DNA of 45,364 nt from Methanobacteriota archaeon (GTDB taxonomy: Archaea; Halobacteriota; Methanomicrobia; Methanomicrobiales; Methanomicrobiaceae): the NCBI GenBank assembly GCA_023396365.1, contig JAEWWL010000081.1:1-45364 (forward strand). The letters run 5' to 3'. The notes under the pieces are model-generated. The model was given only the letters and a program-made list of their open reading frames with translations. It had not been told where the DNA came from and did no database searches. The translations under genes and the position numbers were made by a program. This document shows positions 1 through 8,929 of this stretch, in pieces. Positions within the stretch are counted from its first letter, which is position 1. Every line of letters starts with the position of its first letter.

Positions 1-188
1 TCTGTTGTATTTACTCCCTTCTTTTTTTGATTGATAATCCATCTGACCTTTCCAGGCGATAATTTCACATTTAAATGATTATTTTTTCTACGATAATTTA
101 TGCGAAATAATTTCAGGACAGTACACAATTATGTATTTTTGGATTTATACAACGGCAACAGGATACATTTCCTTAAATCTTTTGCTTA
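1..188. other. Left-edge AT-rich intergenic DNA
   Basis: No supportable gene, RNA or repeat is seen here. The stretch is AT-rich with T runs and lies downstream of the minus-strand gene that ends at 189, so it presumably holds that gene's termination region. Confidence 0.5.
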
Positions 189-1424
189 TCAGCTGTAAAG
201 TGTTCTTGATCTGACGTCTTTGTATGAGGAGTCTGAATAAAACACTGTTGAATAACCGGTGTCAGAATAAGGGCTGTCACCAGGATATCTTCCTGTCATC
301 TCAAGTCTTAGCCAGTATGCCTTATCACCTGCTGAATCAATATCGCAGGTGTACGGAATGTCCCTTAGAGTAAAAACATCTTCTGAATACAAATTATATC
401 CGCCGTACCTAAAGCCCAGGTACATCATCTGAAATTCAATAACGCTTGTATCAGGAGAAAGCAGCAGGTATTCGATAAGCTTTGGGTACTGGTAGCATAA
501 ATCCCCGTACTTTTCAGGTTCATAAAGTATCTGTTCAAACGGCTTTACATAATACCAGCACCCGTCAGAACCCTTTACTGATGAACTGCTTCCTGCTGAC
601 GCTGCAGATGATCCGCTATCTGCACCATAAAATGTACTGTAGAGCTCGCCGGCTCCGGCTTTTGTCATGTCCTCTTTTGAAAGGGCATCGTTTGCAGGAG
701 ATATAGCCCTTCCCGAACCGTCAGGACAGATAATTCCATATTTGTATTTGAAAACATTAAGGCCCATTGGATCTTTTGAAAATGCAAAGGGAAATTGGGA
801 TTTCAATTTCAGGAGAGCCTCTGAATTAATTACAGGCTTTTTAAAATCATCGCCGTTTCCAAGATACAGCTCTGCATATGTGTGCTCACCCTGCCGGCTT
901 TGGGCAAGCTTTATTCTGGCCTGGCCTCCCGCAGACTTCAGAAGCGATGCAAGAAAAACAGCATAATCATTTGAATCACCGGCAAGACCGGTATTTATTG
1001 AGTTGCTGGCTGAGGATACATCCCATATGCCATATTTGTCATATTCATATTTCCAGTCATTAACTGAATTGCCCCATATATCACATGCCTGTGCAATAGT
1101 GAAAGGGCCGGTATTTTCATCAGAAATGTAACTGACGGCAAAATTCCGGGTCACGGGATCATAATAATCCATTGCACCCGAAATTATGCCTGCAAGCATA
1201 TTTTTTTCATCAGATTTTGAAAGATATTCTAAAGAATACTGGCCTGAAAGATTTCCTGTATCAGTACCTGTGTACTTAGAATCTGATATTCCGGACATTT
1301 GTGGCAGATCACTTCCTGCCTCATGACCTCCATCAAACATCCCGGGCTTCATTACAAATGCTATAAAAACTACGATTAGAAGAGCACCGGCAAGAGAGAG
1401 TAAATCAAAAATTCGTGAATTCAT
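189..1424 (-). CDS. Membrane-anchored transglutaminase-like protein, catalytic Cys replaced by Ser
   Basis: The 411-residue protein begins with one hydrophobic segment (about residues 8-25), suggesting a membrane anchor with the rest outside the cell. Around residues 148-185 it has the outline of a transglutaminase-like core: a GDSNDYAVFLASLL stretch where family members usually read GDC-x-D(F/Y)A, then EHTYAELYL, matching the His-containing strand of the family. The nucleophile position is therefore Ser rather than Cys, so a classical transglutaminase or protease reaction is doubtful and a binding role is possible. A Ser/Gly-rich linker lies near residues 270-286. The gene stands alone; a TATA-like TTTATAAAT lies about 45 bases upstream of the ATG. 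The fold assignment is by motif only. Confidence 0.6.
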   Translation of the reverse strand: MNSRIFDLLSLAGALLIVVFIAFVMKPGMFDGGHEAGSDLPQMSGISDSKYTGTDTGNLSGQYSLEYLSKSDEKNMLAGIISGAMDYYDPVTRNFAVSYISDENTGPFTIAQACDIWGNSVNDWKYEYDKYGIWDVSSASNSINTGLAGDSNDYAVFLASLLKSAGGQARIKLAQSRQGEHTYAELYLGNGDDFKKPVINSEALLKLKSQFPFAFSKDPMGLNVFKYKYGIICPDGSGRAISPANDALSKEDMTKAGAGELYSTFYGADSGSSAASAGSSSSVKGSDGCWYYVKPFEQILYEPEKYGDLCYQYPKLIEYLLLSPDTSVIEFQMMYLGFRYGGYNLYSEDVFTLRDIPYTCDIDSAGDKAYWLRLEMTGRYPGDSPYSDTGYSTVFYSDSSYKDVRSRTLYS

Positions 1425-1517
1425 AATCGCCCGGAAATGATTTTTTATTAAAAATATTTGGTTTTCTATTTATAAATTCTAATCGAATGAATCAATCAAG
1501 AAAAAAAAGAAGAATAA

Positions 1518-2060
1518 CTAATCTGAAAATTTGTATATATTGAGTTTTTCCCTGCAAACAGGGCACAGAGTCTTTTTCTTCCGGTCAAGCTCATCAAGTG
1601 TCTGGGGATAAAACATTATACACTCCGGATTATCGCAGTGGTCAAGCCCCATACAGTGGCACAGTTCATGAGCTCCCTCCTTTACTATCCTGTCCATTAA
1701 GTCCTCATCACTATTGAAACGTCCATACCAGCTGTTGCAAAGCCTTGCAGCAGAAACAATTGAAACGTTGACACCAGGTCTTGCAAGGCCGAATACAAAA
1801 TCCCTGCCGTTTATAAAGAGATCTTTTCCGGTCACAATTAAAATTGAGTCTGCGCACCCCATCTTTCGCGTATAAAAGTCCTGCATATCCCCAAGTATTC
1901 TGCTTGCATCATTCTGATTTCTTGACCGTTCATATCCACGCAGCATAACCGGATTTTCTTCGGCAAAAACAGGCATATTGAGGATATCTGATATCATTCT
2001 GACAACAGGCTGCATAATTCCCTGCGGCACGTCATTATCCCAAAAAATAAGGACACTCAT
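1518..2060 (-). CDS. amzA: Archaemetzincin, zinc metallopeptidase
   Basis: This 180-residue protein carries the archaemetzincin signature H131-E-L-C-H135-C-M-G-L-D-H141-C142, giving three zinc-ligand histidines, followed by C147, the Met-turn (IMF) and a C166-P-V-C169 pair. The four cysteines form the second, structural zinc site typical of archaemetzincins. Length matches the family (about 180 residues). It is probably a cytoplasmic metallopeptidase; no physiological substrate is established for the family. It is divergent from the next gene, with only 18 bases between start codons, so the promoters must overlap and transcripts are probably leaderless or nearly so. Confidence 0.92.
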   Translation of the reverse strand: MSVLIFWDNDVPQGIMQPVVRMISDILNMPVFAEENPVMLRGYERSRNQNDASRILGDMQDFYTRKMGCADSILIVTGKDLFINGRDFVFGLARPGVNVSIVSAARLCNSWYGRFNSDEDLMDRIVKEGAHELCHCMGLDHCDNPECIMFYPQTLDELDRKKKTLCPVCREKLNIYKFSD

Positions 2061-2078
2061 TTATGAATAAAATAGGTA

Positions 2079-2489
2079 ATGAAGAATCATAAGGGTATTG
2101 AAGAATGTATATACAGACACCTGAAAAAATATCCACTGAATATAAAAATAATTGAGATTGGAATTGGGAAAAACTGGTATATTGCAGAAAAAATTAAATT
2201 TGACGGCTTTGATATAAAAGCATCGGACATCAAAGATGCATTGCCAGATAATGACATACCGTTTATTACGGATGATATCTTTGAGCCGCAATTAGACTTT
2301 TACAATGATGCAGACCTTTTTTATTCGATACGTCCGGGAATTGAGATGCTGCCTGCATTAATCTCGCTTGCAGAAAAAACAGGTGCAGAGCTTCTTGTAT
2401 ACCACCTGGGATATGAAATTTATAAAAATGGTGGTGAAATTATCGACTGCGGGGTTATTCTTCACAGATACTGCAAACAAAAAAATTAA
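2079..2489 (+). CDS. UPF0146 family protein
   Basis: The 136-residue protein matches the outline of the archaeal UPF0146 family. An N-terminal IIEIGIGKNWYIAEK segment resembles a methyltransferase glycine-rich loop (E-x-G-x-G), and the next strand has ASDIKD. A later DLFYSIRPGIEM stretch is characteristic of the family. It has the size of a minimal Rossmann-like fold, but no reaction is known. It is divergent from the archaemetzincin gene and convergent with rfcL. The start is the ATG at 2079; an upstream ATG at 2063 is out of frame and hits a stop quickly. Confidence 0.75.
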   Translation: MKNHKGIEECIYRHLKKYPLNIKIIEIGIGKNWYIAEKIKFDGFDIKASDIKDALPDNDIPFITDDIFEPQLDFYNDADLFYSIRPGIEMLPALISLAEKTGAELLVYHLGYEIYKNGGEIIDCGVILHRYCKQKN

Positions 2490-2539
2490 GATTTAGTTTA
2501 GAATTGATCATAATTATAAAAAAACTAATAAAATTAAAA

Positions 2540-3967
2540 TCAGAAGGAAAAAAGTGTTGACTGTGCAGGGTCAGGCTTTTTTTCTGCAGTCTCATCCTTT
2601 TCCAGTGATTTTTCTTCCTTTGTAAAGGTCATCTCCTCTTTTTTTTCTATGTCAGGAGCTGCTGCCGGGGATGCCTTTGTCTTCTTCTCCGGAACTTCTT
2701 TCTTTGCTTTTCTCTCCTTTTTCTCCAGTTCCTTTTCCTCTTTCTTTATTTCTTTGAAAACATCTGCCGAGCGGGCTTTGTCATGTATAAAAAAGTCAAG
2801 CTCATCTTTGTCAAGAGAAAGCTCCTTTGCAAAGGATATGGGATTTAAATCTGCAATGACCGAGACCGGCTTTATGTATTCATCCCTTAATGTATCCTCA
2901 GGAATGTGGTATTCAAAAGAAAGTTTGTTTAAAACAGACTGCCTTAGTGCTTTCTGCCTTTTTGCACCTGACATCCTTCCCCATCTTGACGGAGGCATTA
3001 TCCTTTCTGAAACGCCCTGACCTCCTGCTGTCAAAGCCGTTCCAAGAATCATTAACGCAGTTGCATATCTCCAGAGAGTGTAATACTGCCTTTTAAATGT
3101 CCTTCCAATAAAAGTGTCTGATAGCGACAGGAATCTGTATGCGTCCGCACGGCTGCCGGCATTCTTTATCTGGGTTAAAGAGCCTTCAATCCACTGGATT
3201 ATTGCATCAGGAGTGTCAGAAATCTCATATGAAATCTCCATTAAGCGCCTGTCATCTTTCCCTTTCAAAACAGCGCCTACAAGTTCAAATATAGTTGAAC
3301 GCTCATCCTTTCCTGCTGTGCTGACATTGTCAAGCGTCAGTTCATCTGCTCCTGTACCGGCTGCATAAAGCATATTAACTGCTGCTCTTAAGTCCCCCGA
3401 AGAGCTTTGAGATATTTCAAGGAGAGCTTCATCACTGCATCTCTTCTTCTCTGCAGAGCAGATATATCGGAGGTGCTTTGAGATGCCTGCTGCCTGAAGA
3501 GCCCTGAACTGGACCGGCTCACAGAGAGCCTTAAGCTCCTTTGCAACACCATAAAGATCATTTGCAATAAGAATTATAGGCTGCTGCGATGATTTTATGA
3601 CATCCATTATTGCACGCGCTCCTCCACGGTCGGCAGTTCCGTGAAGATTGTCGGCCTCATCGAGAAGAAGAAGCTTTCTTGATGAGCCTGTAAGACTCAT
3701 TGTCGTCGCAGTAGAGCCTGCAATCTTTTCAATTATCCCTTTGGTCCTCTGATCGCTGGCATTTAATTCAACAACCTCCCAGGCCATGTCATTTGCCAGA
3801 GCATAAGCTGAGGATGTCTTTCCAATGCCGGGTTTACCGTACAATAAAAGCGGAGGTCTGCCTGCCTTCCAGTTTTTTGCCCAATCCATCATTAAACGGA
3901 CGGCCTGCTGGTTTCCAACGATATCCTGCAGGGATTTTGGCCTGTATTTTTCTACCCAGTCCTGCAT
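2540..3967 (-). CDS. rfcL: Replication factor C large subunit (clamp loader)
   Basis: RfcL is the large subunit of the archaeal clamp loader, which opens the PCNA ring and loads it on primed DNA. The 475-residue protein opens with WVEKYRP and shows RFC boxes in order: Walker A GKPGIGKT near residues 44-51, Walker B LLLLDEADN near 98-106, and a sensor-like IILIAND. The C-terminal 90 residues are a Lys/Glu-rich tail ending in QSTLFSF, which resembles a PCNA-interacting PIP box (Q-x-x-L-F-x-F). It is transcribed divergently from mmp2. Family assignment is clear. Confidence 0.95.
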   Translation of the reverse strand: MQDWVEKYRPKSLQDIVGNQQAVRLMMDWAKNWKAGRPPLLLYGKPGIGKTSSAYALANDMAWEVVELNASDQRTKGIIEKIAGSTATTMSLTGSSRKLLLLDEADNLHGTADRGGARAIMDVIKSSQQPIILIANDLYGVAKELKALCEPVQFRALQAAGISKHLRYICSAEKKRCSDEALLEISQSSSGDLRAAVNMLYAAGTGADELTLDNVSTAGKDERSTIFELVGAVLKGKDDRRLMEISYEISDTPDAIIQWIEGSLTQIKNAGSRADAYRFLSLSDTFIGRTFKRQYYTLWRYATALMILGTALTAGGQGVSERIMPPSRWGRMSGAKRQKALRQSVLNKLSFEYHIPEDTLRDEYIKPVSVIADLNPISFAKELSLDKDELDFFIHDKARSADVFKEIKKEEKELEKKERKAKKEVPEKKTKASPAAAPDIEKKEEMTFTKEEKSLEKDETAEKKPDPAQSTLFSF

Positions 3968-4109
3968 GCTGATGCATAATTTGTTTGCATTAAAGGTAAT
4001 TTAATGAGCGGTATAATGTGCCTGCCCAAGATGTCAAAAACAGGATTCAAATAGCAGACTATATTTTATTGTATGCAAAATCAAAGACGTAAGTTTAGTT
4101 GGTGTTATT

Positions 4110-5099
4110 GTGGAGGAGAACTGTTCCACAGAATCGATTGCAAAAGCAGTCAGAGAATACGCAGGCGTTACAAGAAAGCATGCAATAGGAGAGATTATCA
4201 ATTGCCTGAGGCTTGAATGTGATGATGTTATAGCATCATTTGGAGAGGACGCCGCATTAATAAAAAATAATGATGACGGAATCCTTCTCGCCGCAGACGG
4301 CATATGGAGCATGCTTATGGAGGCAGATCCTTACTGGGCAGGATTCTGTTCTGTCCTTGTAAACGTACATGATATAGCCGCAATGGGCGGAAAGCCTCTT
4401 GCCATGGTGGATATACTTTCAATACAGAATGAAAAAATCTGCCATGAGGTTTTACGCGGCATGGCAGATGCATCAAAAAAATTCAATGTTCCGGTTGTCG
4501 GCGGGCATCTTCACCCGGATTCAGATTTTTCAGCAATTGATGTGGCCATAATGGGAATTGTCAAAATAAAAGATGCAATTTTTTCCCATACCGCGAGACC
4601 AAAAGACCGGATTATTGCAGCAATAGACCTGAATGGAAGAATTCACCCGTCCTGTGCCCTTAACTGGGACTCTGCAACAATAAGAACAGCAGATGAAGTA
4701 AGAAGCCAGATTGAAGTGATGCAAAAGCTTGGCGAAATGCACCTTCTAACAGCCGGAAAAGACATCAGCAACCCCGGAGTTATCGGAACACTTGGCATGC
4801 TCCTTGAAACAAGCGGTGCAGGGGCTGATATTGAGCTTTCTAAAATTCCAAAACCTGATCTTGATGAACTGAAAATCCCCTTTTCACAATGGGTCAGGAT
4901 GTATCCCGGAATGGGTTTTATTGTTACAGCCAAAGAGGAGAATGTCTCAAAAGTCATATCCATGTTCGACGATGTCGGAATCGCAGCATCAGATATTGGA
5001 TACATTACAGATTCCAAAAATCTCACCATCAGATATGATGAAAAAGAAAGTTCTGTTTTTGACCTTAAAAAAGAAGGAATAATGTGTCTTTTCAACTAA
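4110..5099 (+). CDS. Methanogenesis marker protein 2 (AIR synthase-related)
   Basis: This 329-residue protein belongs to the PurM/AIR synthase-like ATP-binding superfamily and matches the methanogenesis marker 2 group, found essentially only in methanogens. Visible features are GEDAALI and an AADGIW segment, VNVHDIAAMGGKPLAMVD in the N-terminal domain, VVGGHLHPDS, and a C-terminal ISNPGVIGTLGMLLETSG stretch. Its exact reaction is not established. The best start is GTG at 4110; the frame has no upstream ATG, GTG or TTG after the last stop. A TATA-like ACTATATTTT at 4059-4068 is the probable promoter. It is followed 20 bases later by the Mmp4 gene, so the two markers are probably co-transcribed. 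Confidence 0.88.
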   Translation: MEENCSTESIAKAVREYAGVTRKHAIGEIINCLRLECDDVIASFGEDAALIKNNDDGILLAADGIWSMLMEADPYWAGFCSVLVNVHDIAAMGGKPLAMVDILSIQNEKICHEVLRGMADASKKFNVPVVGGHLHPDSDFSAIDVAIMGIVKIKDAIFSHTARPKDRIIAAIDLNGRIHPSCALNWDSATIRTADEVRSQIEVMQKLGEMHLLTAGKDISNPGVIGTLGMLLETSGAGADIELSKIPKPDLDELKIPFSQWVRMYPGMGFIVTAKEENVSKVISMFDDVGIAASDIGYITDSKNLTIRYDEKESSVFDLKKEGIMCLFN

Positions 5100-5119
5100 T
5101 TTTTTTTGAGGCATGAAAT

Positions 5120-5863
5120 ATGATAATCGGAATCGGTGCCGCGGATAATATATCCATTGTCCAAAACAGCATTAAAAAGATAAAGAACATGGCAGATTAT
5201 GTAATTTTTTCTGCTGAAATGCCCAAAGAGCCCCTGAATTTTATAGAATATAATATCTCAAGGGATCCTTGCACTGCACTTGCTGATGCCCTTTACTCAG
5301 GAAAAATTGATGCAGCCGTAAGGGGCACGCTTCCTTCAAACTCAACATTAAAGGCTCTTAAAAAAAAAGCAGGAACTGACAAACTAAGAAGAGTTGCTCT
5401 TCTTCAGACCGCATCCGGAGATAAGTTTCTCCTTGCTCCTGTCGGTGTTGATGAAGGATGGACTGTTGATGAAAAAATTGAATTTATCAGGGACTGTGTC
5501 CCACTTGCTGAAAAGTTCGGGCTGAAAAGAGGTGTTGCAGTTATTTCAGGCGGTCGGGATGGGGATATAGGCCGGCATCCGGTAGTTGACAAAACAATTC
5601 ATGATGCAGAAAAAATTGCAGAACTTACAGGCTCTGACAACTGTGAAATTCTTATAGAGGATGCAGTTGAGAATCACGGGATAATCATTGCTCCTGACGG
5701 CATATCAGGAAACCTGATTTTCCGAACTTTATGTCTTCTCGGAGGAGGCGATGCACATGGAGCACCTGTGGTAAATATAGGCAAAATATTCGTAGATACA
5801 TCGCGCGCCGGTATTGATTATTCCAATGCGATTTTGCTCGCCATATCTCTTGCAAAAAAATAA
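5120..5863 (+). CDS. mtxX: Methanogenesis marker protein 4 (Mmp4/MtxX family)
   Basis: The 247-residue protein matches the methanogenesis marker 4 / MtxX family, distantly related to phosphotransacetylase-like folds. Recognisable segments are IDAAVRGTLPSNS, LAPVGVDEGW, AVISGGRDGDIGR and GGGDAHGAPVVNIG near the C-terminus. The molecular role is unknown; family members are methanogen-specific. A GAGG at 5109-5112 precedes the ATG by about 8 bases. A T8 run directly after the mmp2 stop may weaken but need not end the shared transcript. Confidence 0.87.
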   Translation: MIIGIGAADNISIVQNSIKKIKNMADYVIFSAEMPKEPLNFIEYNISRDPCTALADALYSGKIDAAVRGTLPSNSTLKALKKKAGTDKLRRVALLQTASGDKFLLAPVGVDEGWTVDEKIEFIRDCVPLAEKFGLKRGVAVISGGRDGDIGRHPVVDKTIHDAEKIAELTGSDNCEILIEDAVENHGIIIAPDGISGNLIFRTLCLLGGGDAHGAPVVNIGKIFVDTSRAGIDYSNAILLAISLAKK

Positions 5864-6010
5864 AAACAAATTAAATCAGTCTATTTTGACATTAGAGCCC
5901 CAATATCTCCTAAAACCAAATTCACCTGAAATTGATTAATTATCAAAAAAAATGATATAAATTCACGAAACAGTGTTTTGAAAGGTAAAAAGGGGCTAAA
6001 TCCCCAAAAA

Positions 6011-6047
6011 GTATTTATATTCACCGATATACTTTCATTTGAGGTGG
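6011..6047 (+). promoter_or_regulatory. Histone gene promoter (TATA box) and ribosome binding site
   Basis: A TATA-like GTATTTATAT at 6011-6020 is followed about 20 bases later by GAGGTGG at 6041-6047, a strong Shine-Dalgarno sequence eight bases before the ATG at 6056. This arrangement decides the start of the histone gene and rejects the upstream in-frame extension to 5978, which would overlap the promoter. Confidence 0.6.
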
Positions 6048-6055
6048 AATTAGAA

Positions 6056-6262
6056 ATGGCAAATGATCTACCAATTGCAGCAGTCGTAAGGATTGCAAAA
6101 AAGAACGGTGCAGAAAGAGTAGGCAGCGATGCTGCTCAGGCAATAGTTGATGCAGCAGAGGACTACATTGCAAAACTCACAAAAGAGGCAAGCAAGTATG
6201 CACTGCACGCAGGAAGAAAGACAATCAAAAAGGAAGATGTTGACATGGCGGTAAACGCCTGA
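6056..6262 (+). CDS. Archaeal histone
   Basis: This is a 68-residue single histone fold: it starts MANDLPIAAVVRIAKKNGAE, continues with the long central helix (DAAQAIVDAAEDYIAKL) and ends with the KTIKKEDVDMAVNA helix. Archaeal histones of this size dimerise and wrap DNA. The start was chosen at the ATG at 6056 because it follows a strong ribosome binding site and gives the standard length; an upstream in-frame start would add 26 atypical residues across the TATA box. It is a single-gene unit with a T-rich stretch straight after the stop. Confidence 0.96.
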   Translation: MANDLPIAAVVRIAKKNGAERVGSDAAQAIVDAAEDYIAKLTKEASKYALHAGRKTIKKEDVDMAVNA

Positions 6263-6627
6263 ATTCTCTTCTTTTCGAAAAATACATACAAAAAGCATAT
6301 TGCAGGACATTTGTTCTGTAAAATTAAAACAGATGAGATTTTCCGTTTTAGTTCAATTGAATTCTGTAATTTTATCTAAAACTTTCATCCGGAAAATTTG
6401 TTAGATTTAGCTTTTTTTAAGACCAATTCAATATCAGGATAAATTCATTTCAGCATTATTCTGCTATTTCTGTATCTAATCAAGGAAAGTTCAAAAACAC
6501 AACTATTAGCGATCTGCAAAAAATTACCAGCCGTATTTTACTTAAATCACAAAAAAAATCTGAAATTTATATTCTTATTGTGAGCTGATGACTCAGATTT
6601 ATTTTCATCAGAAGAAATAACCTTAGA
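6263..6627. other. Intergenic region between convergent histone and hisB genes
   Basis: This 365-base AT-rich stretch lies between two gene 3' ends. The T-rich TTCTCTTCTTTT immediately after the histone stop is the likely archaeal terminator of that gene. No conserved ORF, RNA fold or repeat is visible in the remainder. Confidence 0.5.
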
Positions 6628-7200
6628 TTAAAGGGCTCCTTTAGTGCTTGGAATTCCTTTTTCTGGATCTGTCCGTGACGCAATTTTAAGGGCTACACCA
6701 AAGACCTTAAAGAGCGCCTCACACATGTGGTGTGAATCCCTTCCTGAAAAGGAAAGATGCACTGTTATTTTTGCATTTGTACAGAGGCTGTAGAAGAAAT
6801 GCTCAATCAGAGTATCGGGAAAGGACAGACCGCCAAAAAAATTTCCATCAATAACGAGATAAGGCCGGCCTGAAAGATCAAGCGTTGCATATGCTATCGC
6901 CTCATCCATTGGAACGGCCATGTGGGCAAATCTTTCTATGCCTGTTTTATCCCCAAGAGCGCCTGCAATAGCCTGCCCGAGAACAATTCCGACATCCTCA
7001 AATGTGTGGTGGCTGTCCACCTCAAGGTCACCTTTTGCCTCAACATCCAAATCAAACCCGCCATGCCTTCCCATAGCATCAAGCATATGATCCAAAAAGG
7101 GAATACCTGTATTACTTTTTACAATACCACTGCCGTCAAGGGATATCCTGACCTTAATGGCAGTCTCCTTCGTCTCTCTTACAACTTCATAGTCTCTCAT
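6628..7200 (-). CDS. hisB: Imidazoleglycerol-phosphate dehydratase
   Basis: HisB dehydrates imidazole glycerol phosphate to imidazole acetol phosphate in histidine biosynthesis. The 190-residue monofunctional protein has the metal-binding motifs GIPFLDHMLDAMGRHGGFD and DSHHTFEDVGIVLGQA in the first half and SGRDSHHMCEALFK in the second, containing the paired His-His ligands of the family. Its start overlaps the hisA stop by four bases, making it the last gene of a hisG-hisA-hisB operon. Confidence 0.96.
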   Translation of the reverse strand: MRDYEVVRETKETAIKVRISLDGSGIVKSNTGIPFLDHMLDAMGRHGGFDLDVEAKGDLEVDSHHTFEDVGIVLGQAIAGALGDKTGIERFAHMAVPMDEAIAYATLDLSGRPYLVIDGNFFGGLSFPDTLIEHFFYSLCTNAKITVHLSFSGRDSHHMCEALFKVFGVALKIASRTDPEKGIPSTKGAL

Positions 7201-7907
7201 CTGCAGATCTCCAGTGCATCCAAAAGGGTAATTTTCCCGCTGTAAAGCGCTGAACCCAGTACTATACCATCAACACCCAGCTTTTTTAGTTTTGCGGCAT
7301 CTGAAGGGCAGGAGATGCCTCCTGCGGCTATCACAGGAATAGATGTGCTTTCAACAAGCTTTTTTACAGGCTCCTCATCAATTCCGTTCTGAAGTCCTTC
7401 CACATCAACATTTGTGAAAAGAAGAGAGCCTGCACCCAGTGACTCAAATTTTTTGGCCCATCCGATATAGTCGCCGGCAGACTTTTCCCAGCCCTTTACA
7501 ACGACCTGCCCGCCTTTTGCATCGACTCCGGCAACAACAGCATCCTTTCCAAACTCTTCCGAAATAATTCTAACTGAATCAGGCTTATCTATCGCAAGTG
7601 TCCCGAGGATTACTCTGTCAACACCAGTATTAAGCCAGGCGGCCGCATCATCAGCGCTTCGAATCCCACCGCCAAGCTGCACAAAAACCCCTGTCTCCCT
7701 TATAAGCTCCTCAATAAGTTCTGCATTCTTTTGGCTGTCTCCAAATGCCCCGTCAAGATTGATTATGTGAAGGGCATCGGCACCCTCTTCTATCCACCTT
7801 TTTGCGCAGTCAAGAGGCTTTCCATAAAAAGTTGCATTCTCTCGTCTGCCCTGCACCAGCTGAACACATCTGCCGTCAAGAATATCTACTGCGGGAAATA
7901 CTCTCAT
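7197..7907 (-). CDS. hisA: ProFAR isomerase HisA
   Basis: HisA is the (beta/alpha)8-barrel isomerase that opens the ribose of ProFAR to PRFAR in histidine biosynthesis. The 236-residue protein starts MRVFPAVDILDGRCVQLVQG, containing the catalytic Asp of strand 1. It has QLGGGIRS for the first phosphate-binding loop, a second-half Asp in TNVDVEGLQNG, and IPVIAAGGIS plus GVDGIVLGSALY for the C-terminal phosphate site. It lies 5 bases after hisG and overlaps hisB by four bases. Confidence 0.96.
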   Translation of the reverse strand: MRVFPAVDILDGRCVQLVQGRRENATFYGKPLDCAKRWIEEGADALHIINLDGAFGDSQKNAELIEELIRETGVFVQLGGGIRSADDAAAWLNTGVDRVILGTLAIDKPDSVRIISEEFGKDAVVAGVDAKGGQVVVKGWEKSAGDYIGWAKKFESLGAGSLLFTNVDVEGLQNGIDEEPVKKLVESTSIPVIAAGGISCPSDAAKLKKLGVDGIVLGSALYSGKITLLDALEICR

Positions 7908-7912
7908 GAAAA

Positions 7913-8797
7913 CTACCTTATCATCCTCTCAATCGGCACAACCAGGATATCCTTTGCACCTGCACGTTTAAGGGTGCTTACAAGTGAATATAGATGATCC
8001 TCTGAGACTACAGCGTGAACGGCAACCATATTGTTGTCTGATACAACATCCATCACAGTAGGCCCTGAAAGTCCGGGAAGAACAGATCTTACAGCATCAA
8101 GACAGTCGCGCTTTACATTCATCATAAGATAGCGCTGCCCCCGTGCACGGATAACACTCTCTATTGCAAGGCAGAATTCGTCAATCTTCTCAGAAAATTT
8201 CTCACGCGACTGGGGATTTCCAATAAGAATCGTTGTTGAGTTTAAAATTTCATCAACAATCCTGAGATTGTTTGTTGCAAGTGTTGTTCCTGAACTTGTA
8301 AGATCAATTACAGCATCAGCTATTCCAAGATATGGTGCGGCTTCGCATGCACCGCCGACAGGAACCAAAGAGACGCTGATGCCCTTTTCTTTGAAGTACC
8401 TCTCACATATCCCGGGAAATTCCGTTGCAACTTTAAGTCCGCCAAGCTCTTTTGCATCATGAATATCAGAGTCATCAGGAACTGCAAGAACAAGTCTTGC
8501 ACTGCCCGACTTTAAATCCAGAATCTCATCAACAACCGAGCCTCTCTCAAGAACCATGTCGCGACCTGTGATGCCGATATCAGCTGCACCGTTTGCGACA
8601 TACTCCGGGATGTCAACAGGCCTTGCGAATAAAACCTCAATCTCCGGATCAGAAGTTTTTGTTATTAATTTTCTTGTCCGGCTGTTTTCAAGCTTAAGCC
8701 CCCCCGCTTCGACAAGCTCTATTATGGGGTCTGCAATCCGGCCCTTGTTTGGTATTGCAAGCCTTAATACATTTCGGACTTTGTTACTCTGAATCAT
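7913..8797 (-). CDS. hisG: ATP phosphoribosyltransferase, long form
   Basis: HisG condenses ATP with PRPP in the first step of histidine synthesis. At 294 residues it is the long form: a two-lobed catalytic core (LAIPNKGRI near residue 12; DLTSSGTTL near 165, matching the PRPP loop) and a C-terminal ACT-like domain from about residue 217 that gives feedback inhibition by histidine in this class. The starting MIQSNK is short and plausible; no strong ribosome binding site is seen. First gene of the his operon, downstream of the S-adenosylmethionine synthetase gene. Confidence 0.95.
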   Translation of the reverse strand: MIQSNKVRNVLRLAIPNKGRIADPIIELVEAGGLKLENSRTRKLITKTSDPEIEVLFARPVDIPEYVANGAADIGITGRDMVLERGSVVDEILDLKSGSARLVLAVPDDSDIHDAKELGGLKVATEFPGICERYFKEKGISVSLVPVGGACEAAPYLGIADAVIDLTSSGTTLATNNLRIVDEILNSTTILIGNPQSREKFSEKIDEFCLAIESVIRARGQRYLMMNVKRDCLDAVRSVLPGLSGPTVMDVVSDNNMVAVHAVVSEDHLYSLVSTLKRAGAKDILVVPIERMIR

Positions 8798-8889
8798 TTA
8801 ATCCAAAGATTATTTCGTATTACATGAAAAAGACATTTGTCATTTTCAAAAAAAAATTTTCAGACATTCAGCAAAGAGCAAAATGCCTG

Positions 8890-8902
8890 AATAAAAAAAA
8901 GA
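8890..8902 (-). terminator. T-run terminator after the S-adenosylmethionine synthetase gene
   Basis: On the minus strand an eight-base U tract (A8 at 8893-8900 on the plus strand) lies about 35 bases after the stop codon at 8930. Archaeal RNA polymerase terminates at such U runs without needing a hairpin; none is evident. Confidence 0.4.
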
Positions 8903-8929
8903 GCTGTCAGAAAAAATATTGATTATTGA

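Noticed and set aside
4034..4312. 92-residue minus-strand ORF across the mmp2 promoter and 5' end
   Set aside because: It is antisense to the well-conserved mmp2 N-terminus and shows no family features; a shadow frame.
5978..6055. Upstream extension of the histone ORF
   Set aside because: It would cover the TATA box and ribosome binding site and give an atypical N-terminus; the standard 68-residue histone starts at 6056.
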